This document shows, one piece after another, positions 17,932 to 27,800 of a DNA stretch of 64,000 bases. The DNA is from Rhodococcus sp. UNC23MFCrub1.1 (GTDB lineage Bacteria; Actinomycetota; Actinomycetes; Mycobacteriales; Mycobacteriaceae): NCBI RefSeq assembly GCF_000686025.1, contig NZ_JMLQ01000001.1:372001-436000 (forward strand), given 5' to 3'. The position numbers and the translations under genes were made by a program. Numbering within the stretch: the first letter of the stretch is position 1; the number at the start of each line of letters is the position of its first letter. Below the pieces are notes generated by a model, which saw only the letters and a list, made by a program, of their open reading frames with translations, did not search any database and was not told where the DNA came from.

Positions 17932-18564
17932 TCAGGAGATCTGTGGCATCTCCAGGTCCGTGTGCGCCACTGCCCGAGCGGCGTCGGGGTCCGTTCCGAG
18001 CATCACCAGCAGCCGCTCCGCTGCGTCGTCGATCCGGCGATCGTCGACGGAGCCCGGGTCCTCGAGCCACCGGTGCACCAGGGCGAACAGCACACCCGCC
18101 GTCATTGCCGTCGCGAGAGACAGGTCCTCGATCTCGAGTCGTCCGGCGTCCACCGCCGCCGCGAGATCCCGGCGGGCCCGCGGCCCGAGACCACCGGGCG
18201 CGTCGAGCAACGCGAACCCCGACCGGTCGACGATCTCCGCGGCCTGACGATGCGAGACGGCGGCACGACCGGTCCGCCTGACGGCGTCGCAGAAGATCTG
18301 CACCGGATCGTCCGAGCGCGGCGAGACTCCGTCGAGCGTCTCCCCCATCTGCTCGAGAACCTGCTCCACGGCAGCGGCGAAGAGTGCGGGCTTGTCCTCG
18401 AAGTGGTTGTAGAAGCTCCCGAACCCGACGTCGGCGGCGGCCGTGATGTCGGCGATGCTCGCGGTGGAGGAACGCCCGTCGGCGATCATCTCGCGCGCGG
18501 CGTCCACGAGAGCCTGGCGCGTGCGCGCCTTCCGTCGCTCGAGCCTGTTCCCGGCAGTCTGCAT
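17932..18564 (-). CDS. TetR-family transcriptional regulator
   Basis: 210 aa. The N-terminal helix-turn-helix reads RQALVDAAREMIADGRSS with ADVGFGSFYNHFEDKPAL, the TetR recognition helix and following segment. The C-terminal half is the usual divergent ligand pocket. It precedes the AurF-FprB pair on the same strand with 109 bp between, so it most likely represses that unit. Confidence 0.85.
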   Translation of the reverse strand: MQTAGNRLERRKARTRQALVDAAREMIADGRSSTASIADITAAADVGFGSFYNHFEDKPALFAAAVEQVLEQMGETLDGVSPRSDDPVQIFCDAVRRTGRAAVSHRQAAEIVDRSGFALLDAPGGLGPRARRDLAAAVDAGRLEIEDLSLATAMTAGVLFALVHRWLEDPGSVDDRRIDDAAERLLVMLGTDPDAARAVAHTDLEMPQIS

Positions 18565-18631
18565 CCGGAAAGTCTAGGTCGACGGGTGCCCGGTCGTCGC
18601 GCGGCGAGCCCGCTGACGACGCGTCGCGACG

Positions 18632-19285
18632 TCAGCGGGAGACAGGAGCGGACCAGATCCCCACGATGGCGTCGACGAGGTCGATGCCGCACGCCGTCCA
18701 GTACGCCGTCGGATCGGCGCCCGACGCGGCGAACTCCGACTCTCGTTCGGCCATCACGTGCGTCAGCAGAGTGCGCGCCATGGCCCCTCTGGCCGAGCGG
18801 ACGTCGGCAGGAATCGGGGGCAGACACGAGGTGACGCCGGCGACCGTCTCTCGCAGCGTCGCCGAGGACAGCGCCTCGTCCACCAAGATCGGCCGCAGCA
18901 CCGGATCCGTCATGACCTGGGAGGCGAACCGCGCGTACCAGGTGGGGGCGCCGAACTCGGCGAAGTACTGCGTCGACGGCAGGACCAGTGCCGACACCCA
19001 CGCTCGCAGGTCGGCACCCTCTCCGATCGCCGCGACGTGGCCGGAGCGGATCCGTTCGACGTCGCCCGTCCGGCGGACGACGATCGCGCGGACGAGATCC
19101 TCCTTGCTGCCGAAGTGGTAACCGACCACGGCGCTGTTGCTCTGCCCCGCCGCGTCGCCGACCTGACGGTTCGACACCGACACGACACCGTTCTCCGCGT
19201 ACAGCCGCTCAGCGGCACCCAGAATCGCCTCGCGCGTCGCCTCGGAGCGCGCGGACGGGGCTCGCGTCGACCGGGCCTGGCTCAT
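18632..19285 (-). CDS. TetR-family regulator coupled to a MFS pump
   Basis: 217 aa. The DNA-binding segment is TREAILGAAERLYAENG with SNSAVVGYHFGSKEDLVRA. ATG 19285 overlaps the stop of the upstream efflux pump by four bases (ATGA), so regulator and pump are made from one message and the regulator probably represses its own operon via the palindrome at 20779-20802. Confidence 0.88.
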   Translation of the reverse strand: MSQARSTRAPSARSEATREAILGAAERLYAENGVVSVSNRQVGDAAGQSNSAVVGYHFGSKEDLVRAIVVRRTGDVERIRSGHVAAIGEGADLRAWVSALVLPSTQYFAEFGAPTWYARFASQVMTDPVLRPILVDEALSSATLRETVAGVTSCLPPIPADVRSARGAMARTLLTHVMAERESEFAASGADPTAYWTACGIDLVDAIVGIWSAPVSR

Positions 19286-20757
19286 TCCACCGTCTCGGTG
19301 GCCCGGTCGGTGACGGCACCTCCGACGACCTCCGACGCCTCGCCCTCGCCGTCCTGGTGACGCGGAAGGAAGGAGGCGAGTACGACCGAGAGGATCGCCG
19401 CGCCGGCGGCGATGGCCATGGTGATCCGGAAGGCGGCCTCGGACGGCACCGCGGTGGATCCGAACGACACGGTCATCGACGCGAGAACGACCCCCGCGAC
19501 CGCACTGGCGAACGACGTTCCGAGGGACCGCATCAGCGTGTTGAAGCTGTTGGCCGCCGCTGTCTCGGAGGCGGGCACCGCCGACATGATCAGGGCGGGC
19601 ATCGCTCCGTAGGCCAGTCCGATGCCCGCACCGATGACGAGCGAGACCACGATCAGCTGCCACACCGCGCCCATCATCACGATGCCCAGCAGGTAGCCGA
19701 CGGCAACCGTCGCCGCGCCGGCCATGAGCGTGATCTTCGGTCCGCGCGTGGTGGTTATGCGCGAGGACACCGGCGCGACGGCCATCATGATCAGTCCGGA
19801 CGGCGCCATCACCAGGCCCGCGACGAGGATCGACTGTCCCAGGCCGACACCGGTCGCGGCGGGCAACTGAAGGATCTGCGGCAGAACGAGACTGAGTGCG
19901 AACATCGCGAAACCGAGCATGATCGACGCGGCGTTGGTGAACAGCACCTGCCGCCGCAGCGAGACCCGCAGGTCCACCAGTGGCTGGGGAGTGCGCAGTT
20001 CCCACACGATCCACGCCGCGAACGCGAGGACGGACACCAGCAGCAGGCCGAGGATCGACGCGCTGCTCCACCCCCAGTCGGAACCCTTCGAGATCCCGAG
20101 CAGCAGGGTCACCAGGGCGACCGACAGCGTGAGCGCTCCACCGATGTCGAACGTGCCGCCGGTGCGCACCGTCGACTCGGGAACGACGACGACCACGGCG
20201 ACCGCCACCAGTGCGCCGAGCGCAGCCGCCGTCCAGAACAGGAAATGCCAGTCCGCGTACTCGGCGATGATCGCCGCGGCCGGAAGACCCAGGGCGCCGC
20301 CCACTCCGAGCGACGCACTCATCAGCGCGATCGAACCGGGAAGCTTGTGGCGAGGCAACACGTCCCGCATCACGCTGATGCCGAGGGGAATCACACCGGC
20401 GGCGAGACCCTGCAGTGCCCGCCCCACGACGAGGGGCACGAGGCTGTTCGCGAGGGCACCGACCACCGATCCGGCGACGAGGAGCGCCAGGCTGACCAGC
20501 AGCATGCGCCGCTTGCCCACCATGTCGCCGAGTCGGCCGGTCACGGGAACGGCGACCGCACCCGCCAGCAGGGTGGCCGTGATGGCCCACGCGGTGTTCG
20601 CGGCCGAGGCGTTCACCAGAGCGGGGAGCTGGGGAACCAGCGGGATGATCAGTGTCTGCATCAAGGCGACCGTGATGCCGGCGAAGGCCAGTACCGCGAC
20701 GATGCGTCCGGTTCCGGTCTCCTCCGTCTCGGCCGTGGCAGCGATGGGTGAGGACAT
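19282..20757 (-). CDS. MFS drug efflux pump, DHA2-like
   Basis: 491 aa, about 14 hydrophobic segments, consistent with the 14-TM DHA2 family of proton-driven multidrug exporters. Motif A is GRLGDMVGKRR, and motif C-like glycine/proline residues lie in SLGVGGALGLPAAA. It is first in an operon with the TetR gene at 18632-19285. The N-terminus (MSSPIAATAETEETGTGR) is a normal short cytoplasmic tail. Substrates are unknown. Confidence 0.88.
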   Translation of the reverse strand: MSSPIAATAETEETGTGRIVAVLAFAGITVALMQTLIIPLVPQLPALVNASAANTAWAITATLLAGAVAVPVTGRLGDMVGKRRMLLVSLALLVAGSVVGALANSLVPLVVGRALQGLAAGVIPLGISVMRDVLPRHKLPGSIALMSASLGVGGALGLPAAAIIAEYADWHFLFWTAAALGALVAVAVVVVVPESTVRTGGTFDIGGALTLSVALVTLLLGISKGSDWGWSSASILGLLLVSVLAFAAWIVWELRTPQPLVDLRVSLRRQVLFTNAASIMLGFAMFALSLVLPQILQLPAATGVGLGQSILVAGLVMAPSGLIMMAVAPVSSRITTTRGPKITLMAGAATVAVGYLLGIVMMGAVWQLIVVSLVIGAGIGLAYGAMPALIMSAVPASETAAANSFNTLMRSLGTSFASAVAGVVLASMTVSFGSTAVPSEAAFRITMAIAAGAAILSVVLASFLPRHQDGEGEASEVVGGAVTDRATETVE

Positions 20758-20778
20758 GGGTCGCGTCTCTTCTCAGCT

Positions 20779-20802
20779 AGTTTGAAACAGCTGTTTTAAA
20801 CT
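20779..20802. promoter_or_regulatory. 24-bp near-perfect palindrome, TetR operator
   Basis: Arms AGTTTGAAACAG and CTGTTTTAAACT match at 22 of 24 positions. It lies 22 bp upstream of the MFS start codon at 20757. Size and position are typical of a TetR operator, and the operon carries its own TetR gene. Confidence 0.8.
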
Positions 20803-20861
20803 GGGCACCGATCCTTACCCACGTCAACGTTCTCGCCGCTCCTGTGGCCCGCATCACCACG

Positions 20862-22589
20862 TCACCGGACGAATCGGTCGAGGAAGGCATTGCCGAACAC
20901 GCGGTGCGGGTCCAGTCGGTCGACGGTGCCGACGACGGAGTCCCAGTCCCGCTCGCCCGAGTACCCGTCGCGGAACGAGTCGGGGATGGTGGCCGTGAGC
21001 GCCTGCACGTCTCGGTAGGGGCGGTCGTCGTCGAACGCCCACCCCTTGGACCACTCCGGCCGGAACACCGCATCGGCACCGTCGAAACGTTCTCGCATCC
21101 ACTGCTCCATCTCGCGATAGAACGCGAACATCCCGGGCGTTCCCGGAATGCCCAGCACGTTGAGCCACACCGCCGTGTCCCACTCGGGACGATCGGGTAC
21201 CGGACGCATGGCCGAGATCGTCGGCGGGCCGGCCGAGTCGACGAGGACGTCCGAGCCCTGGTCGAGACCACAGCACCGGATCTCGACTGGGCCGTTGATC
21301 GGGAACTGCCCCAGGGACGCGTAGTGCTCGGTGCGCTCTCGGAACCAGCGGGTGAAGTCGTGCAGGACCGCAGCCACGTTCGCGCGAGCCGTGATCACCG
21401 CACCGCCGCCCTCCGTCAGGAGCAGTGTGCTCGGACGGATGTAGAACTGCGTGTTCTTCGGCGCTCCCCAGATGTCCGACGACCCCGTGGCCGCGAGCCC
21501 CGCCACCGTCGTCGCGAGGAACACCTGACCCAACGCGGGCGTCAGTTCCGTCCGCCCGGACACGACAGCACCGATCGCGTCGGACACCGCTTCCGGGAGG
21601 GTGTCGGAGAACGTGTAGTTGTACGGTCCGTCGACCTCGCGGGAGGACGGCGGTCGCACGGGAGTCGGCGTCCACACCTTGAGCCACGGAGTGTCGGTGA
21701 ACGGGTACCAGATCGCCTCCGCGCGGCCGGACCGGTCCAGGAAATCGACGTACGTACGCCCCGGTGCCCCCGGCGCTCCGAACAACTCCGCCCAGCCGAT
21801 ATCGGTGATGCTCTCGCATCGCAGAGGAGTCGCCGGATGCGCCTGCATCGTCACCTCGGTGACGAACGCTCGGCCGAGATGGACCGCGAGATCCGGCGCG
21901 TCGGCCTCCGACCGGGCGACGGTCCGCAGGGCGTACCCGGTCCCGTTCCACGCGACCACCGTCATCGAGGTCACCAGATTGCTCAAGGATCCCGACGACG
22001 AACCGATCGGAACCTGTTCTCCCACTGCGCGTACCACGGCGCCGTGCGCCCCGACAGCCAGAGCGCCCGCGATGGACAGAACCCCCGGCGCGGGCACACT
22101 CGACCATCCGAGACCGTGGTCCTCCAGCGCCTGGAGGACGTCGGACAGAGTCGCGCCGGCACCGGCGGTGACGGTGGACGACGCGGTGTCCACGGTGACA
22201 CCGGTCAGCGCGGTCATGGTGTCCACGAGCACGACCCGGTCCAGGTTCTCGCCGTTCTCGATGGTGAACGGGGTCCACCCGTGCATCGCGCCGCGCGGCC
22301 GCAGCCGGTGACCGGAGGCGTGAGCCCAGTTCGCGAGCATCACCACGTCGTCGGCGGATCGCGGCGAACACGTCCACACCGCGTCGACCACGATCTCCTT
22401 CGACCAATTCTGGTACCGCTGCCGGAACAGCGGGATTCCCGGCGGGAAGTCGGGTGGAACCGGCCCGGAACCGTCGGTCCCCGCCGGAACGGCGTTCACG
22501 AGAGCAGGTCGAAGCACTCCCGCGAGCGTCGCGGCCACGGCCGAGGCGGCGGATGCGGACAGGAAGGATCGACGGTCGAACGATGGCAT
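20862..22589 (-). CDS. Class II cholesterol oxidase (VAO-type, covalent FAD), secreted
   Basis: 575 aa. The N-terminus has a twin-arginine signal (RRSFLSASAASAVAATLAGV). The PP-loop FAD domain follows: RLRPRGAMHGWTPF puts His103 where class II enzymes bind FAD covalently, and VTAGAGATLSDVLQAL and PGVLSIAGALAVGAHG are VAO hallmarks. The C-terminal half matches the cholesterol-oxidase substrate-binding domain of Brevibacterium sterolicum type II. It would oxidise cholesterol to cholest-4-en-3-one with release of hydrogen peroxide outside the cell. It follows a TetR gene on the same strand across a 152-bp promoter region. Confidence 0.82.
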   Translation of the reverse strand: MPSFDRRSFLSASAASAVAATLAGVLRPALVNAVPAGTDGSGPVPPDFPPGIPLFRQRYQNWSKEIVVDAVWTCSPRSADDVVMLANWAHASGHRLRPRGAMHGWTPFTIENGENLDRVVLVDTMTALTGVTVDTASSTVTAGAGATLSDVLQALEDHGLGWSSVPAPGVLSIAGALAVGAHGAVVRAVGEQVPIGSSSGSLSNLVTSMTVVAWNGTGYALRTVARSEADAPDLAVHLGRAFVTEVTMQAHPATPLRCESITDIGWAELFGAPGAPGRTYVDFLDRSGRAEAIWYPFTDTPWLKVWTPTPVRPPSSREVDGPYNYTFSDTLPEAVSDAIGAVVSGRTELTPALGQVFLATTVAGLAATGSSDIWGAPKNTQFYIRPSTLLLTEGGGAVITARANVAAVLHDFTRWFRERTEHYASLGQFPINGPVEIRCCGLDQGSDVLVDSAGPPTISAMRPVPDRPEWDTAVWLNVLGIPGTPGMFAFYREMEQWMRERFDGADAVFRPEWSKGWAFDDDRPYRDVQALTATIPDSFRDGYSGERDWDSVVGTVDRLDPHRVFGNAFLDRFVR

Positions 22590-22690
22590 GAGTCCCCGAT
22601 GCGCGAGATGCGGATGATGTGAGCCCCACGCCTCGTGAGCGCACTGCTGGGCAGTCCGGATCTGCTTGTCCCCCCGGAGGGATTACACCT

Positions 22691-22715
22691 TTGACATACC
22701 CGTAAAGATTGTCAA
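22691..22715. promoter_or_regulatory. TTGACA...TGTCAA inverted repeat before cholesterol oxidase
   Basis: Six-base arms TTGACA (22691-22696) and TGTCAA (22710-22715), 13 bp apart, in the space between the TetR gene and the cholesterol oxidase start. On the minus strand the TGTCAA arm reads as a consensus -35. Probable promoter/operator; I could not place a clear -10. Confidence 0.45.
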
Positions 22716-22741
22716 GTCCGGGAGGGTCTCGGCCGGGTGGG

Positions 22742-23311
22742 TCACGCGCCGGGCAGGTCGAGGACCGGCACGAGGCGGCGGCGCAGATAGCCCCGGAGCG
22801 CGTCGTCGGAGCGGGTCGCCTCGCTGTCGAACTGCACCACGGACAGGAACATGCGGATGCAGAGGTCGGCGACTTCGTCGAGGTCGCCGCCGGCCTCGGC
22901 GGGCGCTCCCACCAGAGGCGTGAGGAAAGATCGGGTCAGGCTCAGCGCGTCGATCCCGAAGGCGGATCCGTCGTAGATCACCGTTCCACGGCCGGGATGC
23001 ACCAGCGGCGCCAACGCCGGCGACGACCGGAACGCCGCACGCGCGGCGACCATGGCCTCGACGACGAACTCGGACACCGACTCCCGCTCGCCGACCGCGG
23101 ACACGACGGACCCGATGACACGCGAACTCACGTCCTGCAACGCGTCCGACACCAGGGCGTCGCGGGTACCGAAGTGCGCGTACACCGTCGGGCGGGAGAC
23201 ACCGGCCTCGTCGGCCACGGAACTGATGGTCACGCCGTCGAAACCACCGAGCTCGAGGCGTCGCACCGCCGCCGCGAGGATGCGTTCCCTCACGCGGGCG
23301 GGGGCTGCCAT
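22742..23311 (-). CDS. TetR-family transcriptional regulator
   Basis: 189 aa. The DNA-binding part is RERILAAAVRRLELGGFDG with EAGVSRPTVYAHFGTRDAL. ATG 23311 overlaps the 3' end of the ABC1 kinase gene by 22 bp, so both are cotranscribed. The next gene on this strand is the class II cholesterol oxidase, its likely target together with the repeat at 22691-22715. Confidence 0.85.
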   Translation of the reverse strand: MAAPARVRERILAAAVRRLELGGFDGVTISSVADEAGVSRPTVYAHFGTRDALVSDALQDVSSRVIGSVVSAVGERESVSEFVVEAMVAARAAFRSSPALAPLVHPGRGTVIYDGSAFGIDALSLTRSFLTPLVGAPAEAGGDLDEVADLCIRMFLSVVQFDSEATRSDDALRGYLRRRLVPVLDLPGA

Positions 23312-24654
23312 GCGGCGATGTCCACACCCATGGCGGTGCTCGGCGGTTCGTCGTACAACCACTCGCGCGCGATCCGCCCCCAGTTCGCGGTGGCACGAAG
23401 TTGCCCGAGGATGCCGAACGTCAGGAAGTCCGCGCGACGGGAGAAGACGTGCTCGGGCGGCAACCACTGCTTGGTCATGGTGCCGAAACTGCCCGATCGC
23501 GGGTCGACGGCGAGGACGAAACACGCCCCCGCCATCTCTGGCGTCACGGTGACCGACCCGTCGTTCAGACTGAGTTCCGCTGCTGCGCAGACGTAGTCGA
23601 GACAATCGCTCGCCGTCACGGCGGCGCCGGGGTCGAGAATCCCCCGGGCGGACATGGCGATGAGCAGATCGTCTCCGCGCCCCTCGATCGCCGCTCGCAG
23701 GCACTCTCTCTCGAAACGGACGTCCGCCGGACTCATCCGCAGGTACAGACCGAAGTCGACGAAGGTGACGCGCCCGTCCCGAGCCAGCAGGACATTGCCC
23801 GGATGGGGGTCACCGCAGAACTCGCCGAGCGTGTGCAGAGACCCGATGTAGAAGCGGAACACCGTCTCACCCACCCGGTCTCGCACCTCCGCCGACATCG
23901 CACGGATCTCGTCGAACGGCACCGCGTCGACGAACTCGGTCGTCAGGACCGCCGCGCCGCACCGCTCCGGCACGGTGTCCGGGATGAAGAAGTGCGGGTG
24001 CTCCCGATACAGTGCCGCGACGCGGCGCTGCGTCCGCTCCTCCGCCGGGTAGTCGAGTTCCGCCTCGAGGTTTCGGCGCAACTCGTCGACGACGGCACGG
24101 GAGGACAGCATCGGGATCGACGCCGGCAACAGCTTGACGTAGAACGACAGATTCTTCAGGTCGGCCCGCACCGCGTCGTCGATACCGGGGTACTTCACCT
24201 TGACGGCCACCTCCCGGCCGTCGTGCAAGCGGGCACGATGCACCTGACCGATCGACGCGGCGGCGAACGGGCTCTCGTCGAACTCGGCGTAGAGCGACTC
24301 GATCGACTCGCCCAGATCCGCCTCGATCACAGTGCGCACGTCGTCGAACGAGACGGTGGGTGCGCGGCTCTGCAACTCGGCGAGCTTGCGGTGGAACTCG
24401 TCGCGGTGCTCGTCGGGGACGAACGACAGGTCCAGCATCGACAGCATCTGGCCCAGCTTCATCGCCGCTCCGCGGAGACCGCCCAGGACGGTCACCAGCC
24501 GTTCGGCCGAGCGGACCGCCTCCTTCGCCGTGAGGGCGGCACGCAGTTCCTCGGTGCGACCCGCCATGCGTACTCGCATGGTGGCGTTACGCGCCGTGCG
24601 ACCCGCGACGAGGCGACCCACCTCGGCGCCCCGGGCCACCCTGGACGTCGGCAT
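23290..24654 (-). CDS. ABC1/AarF (UbiB-like) atypical kinase
   Basis: 454 aa. Features of the ABC1 family are visible: GGLRGAAMKLGQMLS (KxGQ motif), AAASIGQVHRARLHDG (the Ala-rich nucleotide loop), VAVKVKYPG (Lys) and CGDPHPGNVLL with FVDFG (catalytic Asp region and DFG). UbiB/ABC1 proteins act as ATPases linked to isoprenoid-quinone or lipid metabolism. ATG 24654 with GGAGAAG upstream gives a normal N-terminus (MPTSRVARGAEVGRLV). The role in this organism is not clear. Confidence 0.85.
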   Translation of the reverse strand: MPTSRVARGAEVGRLVAGRTARNATMRVRMAGRTEELRAALTAKEAVRSAERLVTVLGGLRGAAMKLGQMLSMLDLSFVPDEHRDEFHRKLAELQSRAPTVSFDDVRTVIEADLGESIESLYAEFDESPFAAASIGQVHRARLHDGREVAVKVKYPGIDDAVRADLKNLSFYVKLLPASIPMLSSRAVVDELRRNLEAELDYPAEERTQRRVAALYREHPHFFIPDTVPERCGAAVLTTEFVDAVPFDEIRAMSAEVRDRVGETVFRFYIGSLHTLGEFCGDPHPGNVLLARDGRVTFVDFGLYLRMSPADVRFERECLRAAIEGRGDDLLIAMSARGILDPGAAVTASDCLDYVCAAAELSLNDGSVTVTPEMAGACFVLAVDPRSGSFGTMTKQWLPPEHVFSRRADFLTFGILGQLRATANWGRIAREWLYDEPPSTAMGVDIAAWQPPPA

Positions 24655-24799
24655 CTTCTCCGGCACTTCCCCAGTATCCCGCACCGTGCCTGTGCTCGAT
24701 CGATCGCGGCACCGCGGACCCGGAAGTTTCTGGCGCACCGGACATCTCGGGCACGCTATGTCGCACATCACGTTTCCGGAGGTCCGCGAGGGCTTACTC

Positions 24800-24812
24800 T
24801 TACTTCGAGTAA
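24800..24812. promoter_or_regulatory. Inverted repeat in the carboxylic acid reductase promoter
   Basis: TTACTTCGAGTAA (TTACT-TCG-AGTAA), 54 bp upstream of the ATG at 24867 and overlapping an AT-rich element (CGATATAC) that may be the -10 region. Candidate regulator binding site. Confidence 0.45.
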
Positions 24813-24866
24813 CGATATACCGCGCGACGGGGACCGCGTGACGTCGATCAGAGGGGGAAACACAGC

Positions 24867-27800
24867 ATGACCAGCACCATCACATCAGGAGACACACGGA
24901 CCGACGCTGTCGCCGCCCGCGCGGCACACCTGTTCGACACCGATGCCGAGGTGCGCGCCGCGGCCGCCGATCCCGCGGTGTCGGCACAGGTGGCGGACCT
25001 GACGCCCGATCTGCACGCCATGGTCGAGGTGGTCATGGACCGCTACGCAGACCGGCCCGCGCTGGGTCGCCGGGTGTACGACGTCGAGCCCGCGGACGAC
25101 GGTCGCCGGGTGCGTCGGCTCCAGCAGCGCATGGACACCATCACCTATGGATCGCTGTGGTCCGATGCCCTCGATCTCGCGACCGCACTCGGCGACGTCG
25201 CCACTCCGGACACCTTCGTCGCGACCCTGGGATTCGCCGGTGCCGACTACGTCGTCGCCGAACTGGCGACGGTCCGGACCGGTGCCGTTGCCGTTCCCCT
25301 CCAGTCTGGCGCGGCTCCCGGACGCCACGCCGACATCGCCGCCGAGGTCGAACCTGTCGCACTCGTCGTCGACAACGAACAGTTGTCCACCGCCACGGCT
25401 GTGGCCGCCGCGTGCCCGAGCATCCGCCGCATCGTCGTCCTCGACCACGACGACCGTGTGAACGACGACGAGGACCGCCTCGCCGAGGCTCGACGATCCG
25501 CACCGGGCACGGTGCTCGCGATCGAGACGCTGCGGGAGGCGATCGCACGCGGTCGCACTCTCCCCCGGCTCGCCGGCCCCGAGGCCGTCGATCCCGACCG
25601 GATCGCCACGTTGATCTACACCTCCGGCAGTACCGGGACCCCGAAGGGCGCCATCCACACCCAGCGCATCGTCTCGCGCCTGTGGTCGACGTCCCACTGG
25701 TACGACCAGAGCGCGGAGTCCGACGAGGCCGGGCGACCCGGTGCGATCACGCTGGACTACCTGCCCATGAGCCATCTCGCCGGGCGCGCGGTGGTGTTCA
25801 CGACCCTGGCAGCCGGCGGCATCGTGTACTTCGCGAGTTCGAGCGATCTGTCCACGCTTCTCGACGACTACGCACTCGCCCGGCCGACCGTGGCCATGCT
25901 GGTTCCCCGCGTGTGTGATCTACTGCGTCAGACAGCCCTCGGACGCATCGAGACCCGGGCGCACCGCACCGGCGAGAGCGCGGACGCCGTCCGCGCCGAG
26001 GTCCTCGAGGACATGCGATCCACCACTCTCGGTGGCCGCATCCTCTCCGCAGTGGTGGGTACCGCGCCGACCTCCCCCGAGGTCATCGACTTCGTCTCCG
26101 AACTCCTGGACACGACGGTGCAGAACAATTACGGCTCCACCGAGGCCGGCATGGTGTTGTTCGACGGCGTCGTCCAGCGGCCGCCGGTGCTCGAGTACCG
26201 CCTCGACGACGTTCCGGAGCTCGGGTACGCGGTGACCGACCGCCCCTACCCGCGCGGTGAGCTTCTCCTCAAGACCGATTCCCTCGTGCCCGGCTACTAC
26301 AAGCGGCCGGACGTGACGGCCGAGATGTTCAGTGCGGACGGCTTCTACCGCACCGGCGACGTGGTCGCGGAGACGGAGCCGGACCATCTCGTGTACGTCG
26401 ATCGCCGCAAGAACGTGCTGAAGCTGGCGCAGGGCGAGTTCGTCGCCCTCTCGCGCCTGGAGTCGATCTACGCGTCCGCCGACGCCGTCGACCAGATCCA
26501 TCTGCACGGCAGCGGCGAGCGGTCCTACCTCCTCGCCGTGGTCGTGCCCGCCGACGGAGCCGACACCGCCACCGTGCTCGACTCCCTGCAGGCGCTCGCG
26601 CGCGAGGAGCAGCTCGAGTCCTACGAGGTCCCGCGCGACATCGTCCTGGCCGCGGAGCCCTTCACGCAGGAGAACGGTCTGCTCTCGGGAGCGAACAAGC
26701 AGCTGCGTCCCGCTCTGACGGCGCGCTACGGCGAGGCGCTCGAGGACAGGTACCGCGAGATCGACGAGGGCCAGACGGCGAAGATGAGCGAACTACGCCG
26801 CCGCGGCGCCGACGCACCCGTCCTGGAGACCGTCGGTGAGGCCGCCGCGGCGTTGCTGGGATGCGCCGGCACGGAGGTCTCACCCGATGCGCACTTCACC
26901 GACCTCGGCGGTGACTCGTTGTCCGCGTTGACGTTCGCCACCCTGCTGCAGGACATCTTCGAGGTGGACGTCCCCGTCACGGTCGTCATCGCGCCGTCGT
27001 CCGACCTCGCGGCGATCGCGACCCACATCGAGCGGCGACGCGGCGACGCGGATGCCACGGGAGCCGCGACCTTCGCCTCGGTGCACGGAGCGCACGCGAC
27101 GCAGGCCCGTGCCGATCAGCTGACGCTGAGCGCCGTCCTCGGCGACGAGTTCCTCTCGTCCGCGGCTGACGTGGGACCGGTGCGCACCGACACCCGGACC
27201 GTGTTGCTCACGGGCGCCAACGGATACCTCGGGCGCTTCCTGTGCCTGGAGTGGCTCGAACGCCAGGCCGCGGTCGGCGGCACCGTCGTGTGCCTCGTGC
27301 GCGGACGCACCGCGGCGGACGCTCGTGCCCGTCTCGACACCGCGTTCGACACCGGCGACCCGGCCCTGTGGTCGCGGTGGACGACGCTGGCCGACACCGC
27401 GCTCGAGGTCGTCGTCGGCGACGTGGGCGAGGCGAACCTGGGCGTGAGCGACGAGGAGTACGCGTCGCTGGCCGAGCGGGTCGACCGCATCGTGCATCCC
27501 GCGGCGCTCGTCAATCACGCGCTGCCGTACGAGCAGTTGTTCGGCCCCAACGTGATCGGCACCGCCGAGATCGCCCGGCTCGCCCTGACGCATCACCTCA
27601 AGCCGGTGACCTACCTGTCCACCGTGGCCGTCGCGGCGGGCGTCGAGGCCTTCTCCGAGGACGGCGACATCCGCGAGATCAGTCCGGTCCGCGCCCTCGA
27701 CGAGTCGTACGCCAACGGATACGGCACCTCCAAGTGGGCGGGTGAAGTGGTGCTGCGCAACGCCTTCGACGCCTTCGGACTCCCCGTGACCGTCTTCCGT

